This document shows, in pieces, positions 58,399 to 64,000 of a stretch of DNA of 64,000 nucleotides. Source of the DNA: Streptomyces omiyaensis. Its GTDB lineage: Bacteria; Actinomycetota; Actinomycetes; Streptomycetales; Streptomycetaceae. Position 1 is the first letter of the stretch, and each line of letters starts with the position of its first letter. The translations under genes were made by a program, and so were the position numbers. The stretch spans positions 62,001 to 126,000 of the forward strand of contig NZ_BMVV01000008.1 in assembly GCF_014650895.1 (NCBI RefSeq), written 5' to 3'. The notes under the pieces are model-generated. The model ran no database searches. It was not told where the DNA came from and saw only the letters and a program-made list of their open reading frames with translations.

Positions 58399-59595
58399 CT
58401 ACCGGCGGCCGATCCGGGCCGCCGAGACCACGACTCCTGCCAGCTCGGGCCGCCGGACGTCGCCGTGCGAGCGGACCGCCTCCGCCACGTCGACGCTCAC
58501 GCAGCCCGAGGCCGGAACCCCGTCCCGCAGCACCGTCGCCAGCGTGCGCCGCGCCGAGCCCGGAACGCCCTGGACCCCGTCCCAGCCGATCGCCCCCCAC
58601 CGCGGGTCGCGCGCCACCGCCCTCCCCAGCGGCTCCGCGAAGGAGGCCGAGTCCCGGGCCGCCCGGGAGGCCAGCGGGTACATCACCCCGAGCGCGGCGT
58701 CGTGCCGCGAATGGCAGGCCACCACCGGTCCCCGCACCCGCAGCTGCATGTCCCGCAGCGCCCCCGGCCGGCCCGGGTCGTGCGGCAGCCGGGCCGCGAA
58801 CGCGTAGTGCGAGAAGGCCCCCTGGAGCAGCGTCATCGACCGGACCGGCCGCAGCGCGCCCGGCAGCCCGCGCAGCGAGTACGCCACGAGCCGGGCGCCC
58901 ATGCTGTGCCCCACCAGGTGCACCCGCAGTCCCGGCGCGGCCCGCGCCACCTCCGCGAGGAGCGGTCCGAGCCCGCGCTCGCCCACCCGCCCCGCCCGCT
59001 TCTTCATCACGTAGTAGGCGGCCTGCCGCAGCGCCTCCCGGCCGCCCTTCCACAGGCCGCCGAGCCCGTCCCCGGGCAGCGCCCGCGGCGCGGCGGCCTC
59101 CAGCGCCCCGGTGAACAGGGCGCAGGTCTCCACCGGGTCGGCCAGCAGGAAGTCCGGCACCGGGCCGTCCGCGGCGAACCCCGCGCCGTCCACGTCCGCC
59201 AGCTCCCGCAGCAGCGCCCCGAACTCCGCGAACGCCGCCTCCTCGGGCGGCGCGAGGGCCAGGAGCTCGGTGAGCCGGACGACCGCCCGCTCCTTCTCCG
59301 GCAGCGTCGTCACCAGGGCCCGGAAGTCCGGCACCGGCTCGTCCGTGAACATCATCGAGGGCCAGACGACCCCCGCGTACCCGGCCTCCACGCCCGGCGC
59401 CAGCAGCTCCGGGAAGGGCGCGAAGAAGTCCGCGTACAGCCGGGTCGCGCCGGAGGGGGAGTTGTTCCACCCGTGCGCGAACACCACGAGATCCGTCACC
59501 CCCCGTCGTGCCAGCGCGACCAGCTCGGCCGCCTGTCCGGCCGGACCGTCCCCGTCCCTGTCGAAGACGATCTCCCGGTACGGATCCACACTCAT
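58399..59595 (-). CDS. Alpha/beta hydrolase (serine esterase-like)
   Basis: 398 residues from ATG 59595. The oxyanion region DLVVFAHGWNNSPSGATRLYADFF lies near residue 40 and the nucleophile Ser in GLRVHLVGHSMGARLVAYSLRGLPG near residue 235; an acidic residue and His are likely in VVACHSRHDAALGVMYPLAS. No signal peptide. The fold is that of large alpha/beta hydrolases annotated as serine peptidases or esterases in Streptomyces. Substrate unknown. The gene stands alone, 130 bases from the zinc-ribbon gene. Confidence 0.8.
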   Translation of the reverse strand: MSVDPYREIVFDRDGDGPAGQAAELVALARRGVTDLVVFAHGWNNSPSGATRLYADFFAPFPELLAPGVEAGYAGVVWPSMMFTDEPVPDFRALVTTLPEKERAVVRLTELLALAPPEEAAFAEFGALLRELADVDGAGFAADGPVPDFLLADPVETCALFTGALEAAAPRALPGDGLGGLWKGGREALRQAAYYVMKKRAGRVGERGLGPLLAEVARAAPGLRVHLVGHSMGARLVAYSLRGLPGALRPVRSMTLLQGAFSHYAFAARLPHDPGRPGALRDMQLRVRGPVVACHSRHDAALGVMYPLASRAARDSASFAEPLGRAVARDPRWGAIGWDGVQGVPGSARRTLATVLRDGVPASGCVSVDVAEAVRSHGDVRRPELAGVVVSAARIGRR

Positions 59596-59718
59596 CCCGC
59601 TCACGGCACGCCCGTCCCTCCCCGTCGAGGAAACGCCCAGGGGGCCCCGTCCCGCGACCCCCGGGCAGCATGCCCGGATCCGGCCACGCTCAGACCTCCG
59701 TGTCCGGACCGCAACCCC

Positions 59719-60975
59719 TCACCGGTACAGCAGGTGCTCCCGCCGCACCGCGCGGAAGGCGGCCAGGTCCCCGGCCCAGGCGCCCACCACCTCGTCGGTG
59801 TCCGCGCCGGCGTCGACGAGGGTGCGGACCCGGGTCGATCCGGTCAGCTTGTCGATCCAGTGGTCGGGGCGCCAGGCGAAGCCGGACCAGGAGGAGCGGG
59901 CGGTGACCAGGAGGGCGATCCCGGTGCGGACCGGGTCGAAGGCCTCCCGGTCGTGGACGTGCAGCTGCACGCCGCCGACCGTGCGGCCCTGGAACTTGGA
60001 GAAGGTCGGGGCGAAGTACGCCTCGCGGAAGCGGACCCCGGGCAGCTCCAGGGCGTTCGCGGCCCGCGCCCACCGCCGGTCGACGCCCTCCGCGCCGAGC
60101 AGCTCGAAGGGGCGGGTGGTGCCCCGGCCCTCGGACAGGTTGGTGCCCTCGAAGAGGCAGGTGCCCGCGTAGACGAGCGCCGTCTCCGGGGTCGGCATGT
60201 TCGGGCTCGGCGGCACCCACGGGAGCCCGGTGGCGTCGAAGAAGTCCGACCGCCGCCAGCCCGTCATCCGCACGGTCTCCAGCTCCACCGGCCGGGCCAG
60301 GAAGGCGGCGTTGAAGAGCAGTGCCAGCTCCGCCACCGTCATCCCGTGCGCCTGCGCGATGGGCTCGCGCCCGACGAAGGTCGCGAAGGCCCGGTCCAGG
60401 ACGGGTCCGAGGGCCGCCCGGCCGCTCACCGGGTTCGGCCGGTCCAGGACCACGAACCGCTTCCCGGCCAGCTCCGCCGCCACCATGCAGTCGTAGAGCG
60501 TCCAGATGTAGGTGTAGAAGCGGGCGCCCGCGTCCTGGATGTCGAAGACGACCGTGTCGACGCCGGAGGCGGTGAAGACGTCCGCCAGCGCCCGCCCGCT
60601 CTTCAGGTACGTGTCGTAGACCGGCAGCCCGGTCGCCGGGTCGTCGTGCCGGCCCTCCGAGCCGCCCGCCTGCGCGGTGCCCCGGAAGCCGTGCTCGGGG
60701 CCGAAGACGGCCACCAGGTCCACCCGTTCGTCGGCGTGCATCACGTCCACCAGGTGCCGGGCGTCCGCGGTGATCCCGGTCGGGTTGGTGACGACGCCGA
60801 CCCGTTCGCCGGCCAGGAGGGCGTACCCGTCCGCCGCCAGCCGCTCGAATCCGGTCCGTACGCGCGCGCGTGCCCGTCCCGGGTCGGCCGCGGCCGGGGC
60901 GGCCGTCACGGCCAGCGCCCCTCCGGCGGCCAGCAGGCTCCGACGCGACAGCTTCATCCGCCTCATGCGTGACAT
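59719..60975 (-). CDS. DUF1343 protein, NamZ-type exo-beta-N-acetylmuramidase, Tat-exported
   Basis: 418 residues from ATG 60975; ATGs at 60966 and 60957 are alternatives. The signal has a twin-arginine motif SRRSLLAAGGALAVTAAPAAA. The mature protein matches DUF1343/NamZ (family GH171): GERVGVVTNPTGITADARHLVDVMHADERVDLVAVFGPEHGFRGTAQAG, VVFDIQDAGARFYTYIWTLYDCM, RFVVLDRPNPVSG, and LPWVPPSPNMPTPETALVYAGTCLFEGTNLSEGRGTTRPFE. NamZ removes N-acetylmuramic acid from peptidoglycan fragments. It is divergent from an SDR gene, with a TetR-type site in the gap. Confidence 0.9.
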   Translation of the reverse strand: MSRMRRMKLSRRSLLAAGGALAVTAAPAAADPGRARARVRTGFERLAADGYALLAGERVGVVTNPTGITADARHLVDVMHADERVDLVAVFGPEHGFRGTAQAGGSEGRHDDPATGLPVYDTYLKSGRALADVFTASGVDTVVFDIQDAGARFYTYIWTLYDCMVAAELAGKRFVVLDRPNPVSGRAALGPVLDRAFATFVGREPIAQAHGMTVAELALLFNAAFLARPVELETVRMTGWRRSDFFDATGLPWVPPSPNMPTPETALVYAGTCLFEGTNLSEGRGTTRPFELLGAEGVDRRWARAANALELPGVRFREAYFAPTFSKFQGRTVGGVQLHVHDREAFDPVRTGIALLVTARSSWSGFAWRPDHWIDKLTGSTRVRTLVDAGADTDEVVGAWAGDLAAFRAVRREHLLYR

Positions 60976-61059
60976 GGGCACGCAGGCTAGCGCTCCCGGC
61001 GGCCCGGGGGAACGAGGCGTGCGGTGCGGGCGCGCCGCTCCTCCGGGTCTTCCACCGGC

Positions 61060-61075
61060 CATACCGACCGGTTAG
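61060..61075. promoter_or_regulatory. TetR-type operator upstream of the SDR gene
   Basis: CATACCGACCGGTTAG lies about 70 bases before the SDR start and 85 bases before the divergent muramidase gene. Its first 13 bases equal the minus strand of the site at 41886-41899. The TetR gene at 62001 is the nearest candidate regulator. Confidence 0.6.
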
Positions 61076-61139
61076 TCTGCCCGGTGTCGCCGGAACCCCG
61101 GCGGCACGGGACTGTGAGCCGAACCATCTGGAGGGGTCC

Positions 61140-61916
61140 ATGAACGCGGCCACGCACGAGCTCCGGGGCGCCGCCGTCGTCGTCACCGGAGCGGGCGGCG
61201 GCATCGGCGCCGCCCTCGCCCGGCGCTTCGCCGCCGAAGGCGCCCGCGTCGTCGTCAACGACCTCGACGCCGCCCGGGCCGGGGCCGTCGCCGCGGAGAT
61301 CGGCGCCGTCGCCGTCGCCGGCGACGCCTCCGCGATCGTCGACGAGGCCCGCGACGCCCTCGGCGGCACCGTCGACGTCTGGTGCGCCAACGCCGGACTC
61401 GGCTCCGGCGGCGACGCCTTCGCCGACGAGGCCGTCTGGGCCGCCGCCTGGGACGTCAACGTCATGGCCCACGTCCGCGCCGCCCGCGCCCTGCTCCCCG
61501 ACTGGCTGGAGCGCGGCACCGGCCGTTTCGTCTCCACCGTCTCCGCCGCCGGCCTGCTCACCATGATCGGCGCGGCCCCCTACAGCGTCTCCAAGCACGG
61601 CGCGTACGCCTTCGCCGAATGGCTCTCCCTCACCTACCGCCACCGCGGCCTGAAGGTCCACGCCATCTGCCCGCAGGGCGTCCGCACCGACATGCTCGCC
61701 GCCACCGGCTCGGCCGGCGACCTGGTCCTCGTGCCCACCGCCGTCGAGCCCGAGGCGGTCGCCGACGCCCTCCTCGACGCCATCGCCGCCGACCGCTTCC
61801 TGGTCCTCCCGCACCCCGAGGTGGCCGACTACTACCGCAACCGGGCGGACGACCCCGAGCGCTGGATCGGCGGCATGAACAAGCTCCAGCGGCACTGGGA
61901 GGCGGGCGCGCGCTAG
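61140..61916 (+). CDS. Short-chain dehydrogenase/reductase
   Basis: 258 residues with GGAGGGG before the ATG. NAD(P) motif VVVTGAGGGIGAALARRFAAEGARVVVNDL, NAG motif CANAGLGSGG, and catalytic Ser plus YxxxK in STVSAAGLLTMIGAAPYSVSKHGAYAFAEW. The C-terminus is FLVLPHPEVADYYRNRADDPERWIGGMNKLQ. It oxidises or reduces a hydroxyl/keto group, probably on an acyl-CoA, given the acyl-CoA dehydrogenase in the same group. Confidence 0.93.
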   Translation: MNAATHELRGAAVVVTGAGGGIGAALARRFAAEGARVVVNDLDAARAGAVAAEIGAVAVAGDASAIVDEARDALGGTVDVWCANAGLGSGGDAFADEAVWAAAWDVNVMAHVRAARALLPDWLERGTGRFVSTVSAAGLLTMIGAAPYSVSKHGAYAFAEWLSLTYRHRGLKVHAICPQGVRTDMLAATGSAGDLVLVPTAVEPEAVADALLDAIAADRFLVLPHPEVADYYRNRADDPERWIGGMNKLQRHWEAGAR

Positions 61917-62000
61917 CGCACCCGGCGCCGGATGGGAAGATCTACCGACGGGCACCCCGACCGCCAGGGGCGGGGGCGGCGAGCTGGAAGGCGGCGGAGC

Positions 62001-62594
62001 ATGGCCAGGACGACGGACGGGGACGGTTCTCCCGTCCCCCAGAGGCTCCTCGCCGCCGCCACCCGGCTCTTCGCCGAGCGGGGCTACGACCGCACCTCGG
62101 TGCAGGAGATCGTCGAGGCGGCGGGCGTCACCAAGGGCGCCCTCTACCACTACTTCGGCTCCAAGGAGGACCTCCTCCAGGAGGTGTACGCGCGCGTGCT
62201 CCGCCTCCAGCAGGAGCGGCTCGACGACTTCGCGGACGCCGACGCGCCCGTCGAAGAGCGGCTGCGGGGCGCCGCCGCCGACGTCGTCGTCACCACCATC
62301 GAGAACCTCGACGACGCCTCGATCTTCTTCCGCTCCATGCACCACCTGAGCCCGGAGAAGAACAAGCAGGTCCGCTCGGAGCGCCGCCGCTACCACGAGC
62401 GCTTCCGCGCCCTGATCGAGGAAGGCCAGCGGGCGGGCGTCTTCTCCTCCGCCACGCCCGCCGACCTCGTCGTGGACTACCACTTCGGCTCCGTGCACCA
62501 CCTGTCCACGTGGTACCGCCCCGACGGGCCGCTGACCCCGCAGCAGGTCGCCGACCACCTGGCCGACCTCCTGCTGCGGGCGCTGCGCCCGTGA
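62001..62594 (+). CDS. TetR family regulator
   Basis: 197 residues from ATG 62001 behind GGCGGCGGAG. HTH at about residues 10-65 (VPQRLLAAATRLFAERGYDRTSVQEIVEAAGVTKGALYHYFGSKEDLLQEVYARVL). The C-terminal domain with LDDASIFFRSMHHLSPEKNKQVRSERRRYHERFRALIEEG is like the TetR regulators of lipid catabolism (KstR-like group). It lies after the SDR gene and converges with the acyl-CoA dehydrogenase gene, 4 bases between the stops. Confidence 0.93.
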   Translation: MARTTDGDGSPVPQRLLAAATRLFAERGYDRTSVQEIVEAAGVTKGALYHYFGSKEDLLQEVYARVLRLQQERLDDFADADAPVEERLRGAAADVVVTTIENLDDASIFFRSMHHLSPEKNKQVRSERRRYHERFRALIEEGQRAGVFSSATPADLVVDYHFGSVHHLSTWYRPDGPLTPQQVADHLADLLLRALRP

Positions 62595-62598
62595 GCCG

Positions 62599-63813
62599 TC
62601 AGAGGTAGCGCTTCAGCTCGCGGCGGGCCAGCGAGCGCTGGTGCACCTCGTCGGGGCCGTCCGCGAGCCGCAGGGTCCGCGCCGCCGCCCACAGCTCGGC
62701 GAGCGGGGTGTCCTGCGAGACGCCGCCGGCGCCGTGCGCCTGCACCGCCTTGTCGATGATGTCCACCACCGCGCGCGGGGTGGCGATCTTGATGGCCTGG
62801 ATCTCGGTGTGGGCGCCCTTGTTGCCGACGGTGTCCATCAGCCAGGCCGTCTTCAGGACGAGCAGCCGCAGCTGCTCGATCGTCACCCGCGCGTCCGCGA
62901 TCCAGTTCTGCACCACGCCCTGCCGGGCGAGGGTCTTGCCGAAGGCGGTGCGGGAGACGGCCCGCCGGCACGTCAGCTCCACGGCCCGCTCGGCCATGCC
63001 GATCAGCCGCATGCAGTGGTGGATGCGGCCGGGCCCGAGCCGGGCCTGGGCGATGGCGAAGCCGCCGCCCTCCTCGCCGACGATGTTCGCCGCCGGGACC
63101 CGGACCCCGTCGAAGACCACCTCGGCGTGGCCGCCGTGGTAGTGGTCCTCGTAGCCGTACACCCGCATCGCCCGGCGCACCTCCACGCCCGGGGTGTCGC
63201 GCGGGACGAGGATCATCGACTGCTGGCGGCGCGGGTCCGCCCCGTCCGGGTCGGTCTTGCCCATGACGATGAAGACCTTGCAGTCGGGGTTCATCGCCCC
63301 GGAGATGTACCACTTGCGCCCGTCGACGACGTAGGCGTCGCCGTCCCGCCGGATCCGCGTCTCGATGTTGGTGGCGTCGGAGGAGGCCACCTCCGGCTCG
63401 GTCATCGCGAAGGCCGACCGGATGTCGCCCGCGAGCAGCGGCTCCAGCCACTGCTTGCGCTGGTCCTCGTCGCCGAACTGGGCGAGCAGCTCCATGTTCC
63501 CGGTGTCCGGCGCCGCGCAGTTGAGGGCGGTCGGCGCGAGCTGCGGGCTGCGGCCGGTGATCTCGGCGAGCGGCGCGTACTGGAGGTTGGTCAGCCCGGC
63601 GCCGTACCCGGCGTCCGGCAGGAAGAGGTTCCACAGCCCCTGCCGCTTGGCCTCGGCCTTCAGCTCGGCCACCACCGGCGGCTCGTCCCACGGGGAGGCG
63701 AGCGCGGTCCGCTGCTCCTCGGCGACGGCCTCGGCCGGGTACACGTGCTCGTCCATGAAGGCGAGGAGCCGGGCGCGCAGCTCCTCGGTGCGGGCGTCGT
63801 AGGAGAAGTCCAT
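62599..63813 (-). CDS. Acyl-CoA dehydrogenase (ACAD10/11-like)
   Basis: 404 residues. The family stretch FAMTEPEVASSDATNIETRIRRDGDAYVVDGRKWYISGAMNPDCKVFIVMGKTDP and GPGRIHHCMRLIGMAERAVELTCRRAVSRTAFGKTLARQGVVQNWIADARVTIEQLR match the ACAD10/11 and 4-hydroxyacyl-type dehydrogenases. A phosphotransferase gene follows it on the same strand (6 bases). In the levulinic-acid (Lva) pathway and in mammalian ACAD10/11, such a pair phosphorylates a 4-hydroxyacyl-CoA and eliminates phosphate. The same chemistry is plausible here. Confidence 0.93.
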   Translation of the reverse strand: MDFSYDARTEELRARLLAFMDEHVYPAEAVAEEQRTALASPWDEPPVVAELKAEAKRQGLWNLFLPDAGYGAGLTNLQYAPLAEITGRSPQLAPTALNCAAPDTGNMELLAQFGDEDQRKQWLEPLLAGDIRSAFAMTEPEVASSDATNIETRIRRDGDAYVVDGRKWYISGAMNPDCKVFIVMGKTDPDGADPRRQQSMILVPRDTPGVEVRRAMRVYGYEDHYHGGHAEVVFDGVRVPAANIVGEEGGGFAIAQARLGPGRIHHCMRLIGMAERAVELTCRRAVSRTAFGKTLARQGVVQNWIADARVTIEQLRLLVLKTAWLMDTVGNKGAHTEIQAIKIATPRAVVDIIDKAVQAHGAGGVSQDTPLAELWAAARTLRLADGPDEVHQRSLARRELKRYL

Positions 63814-63819
63814 GGCGGT

Positions 63820-64000
63820 TCAGCCTTCCTGGAGGGTGGTCAGGCCGTGCTCGATGAAGACGGGGACGAGGCCGCCGATGCGGTCGAAGCCGGCGCCGAC
63901 GGTCTGCCCGAGGGTGTAGCGGTAGTGGATGCCCTCCAGGATCACGGCGAGCTTGAACCAGGCGAAGGCCGTGTACCAGGAGAGGGCGGAGACGTCCCGG
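63820..64000 (-). CDS. Phosphotransferase family protein (APH fold), C-terminal part (cut by window edge)
   Basis: The last 60 codons are visible: DVSALSWYTAFAWFKLAVILE, GIHYRYTLGQTVGAGFDRIG and GLVPVFIEHGLTTLQEG. This is the C-terminus of the APH-type phosphotransferases (LvaA, ACAD10 kinase domain) that accompany this kind of acyl-CoA dehydrogenase. The catalytic loop is outside the window. It is coupled to the downstream dehydrogenase gene with 6 bases between. Confidence 0.8.
   Translation of the reverse strand, partial: RDVSALSWYTAFAWFKLAVILEGIHYRYTLGQTVGAGFDRIGGLVPVFIEHGLTTLQEG

Overview
The window is actinobacterial chromosome, almost certainly Streptomyces or a very close relative. 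The DNA is very GC-rich, codons end in G or C, GTG and TTG starts are frequent, stop/start overlaps of ATGA, GTGA or TTGA type are common, and the gene set is typical of the genus (streptogrisin-type protease, AA10 chitin monooxygenase with an LAETG wall anchor, DUF402, DUF1684 and DUF5925 proteins, stand-alone type ISP protein, SoxR, class F sortase). I see no rRNA, tRNA, prophage, insertion sequence or CRISPR array. The window looks like ordinary chromosomal backbone with catabolic and cell-surface genes.

Layout. 1-9739: two divergent units for import and oxidation of an organosulfur or modified-cysteine compound. Leftward are a cysteine-ended leader peptide, a GNAT acetyltransferase and a solute-binding lipoprotein. 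Rightward are two amino-acid-type ABC permeases, a FAD/NAD(P)-binding protein, the ATPase, a binding lipoprotein, two flavin-dependent monooxygenases and a DUF1684 protein. 10062-13690: a secreted serine protease and adhE, the latter behind a clear Rex operator. 13770-17132: a membrane protein, a secreted lipase and a wall-anchored LPMO. 17387-21214: a response regulator divergent from a TctCBA tricarboxylate transporter. 21365-24997: small secreted, DUF402, GNAT, GntR and AAA proteins. 25071-27771: a translationally coupled glycosyltransferase / glycosyltransferase / polysaccharide deacetylase operon. 28406-33650: SGNH esterase, pseudokinase, small protein, CoA-transferase and orphan type ISP domain protein.

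33717-34557 is a decayed patch: one frameshifted gene plus a start-less remnant. 34558-36675 is hmgA with a GntR regulator. 36830-41177 is a tightly coupled three-gene surface operon (membrane-anchored beta-helix protein, cupredoxin-like lipoprotein, FedB-type polytopic membrane protein) and the best candidate for an undescribed system. 41197-45757 has a TetR, a molybdopterin oxidoreductase and a CitMHS citrate transporter; 45887-47432 has a surface protein and a class F sortase. 47876-56619 holds oxidative dehydrogenases with several TetR regulators and recognisable shared operators, ending with MaoC and SoxR. 56792-64000 holds a BKACE-like protein that lacks its metal histidines, a zinc-ribbon protein, an alpha/beta hydrolase, a NamZ-type muramidase, and an SDR/TetR/acyl-CoA dehydrogenase/phosphotransferase group.

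A recurring oddity is the number of short, often perfect tandem repeats (periods of 8 to 39 bp) lying at stop codons, between genes, and at the 5' ends of two genes, where they lengthen the protein N-terminus.
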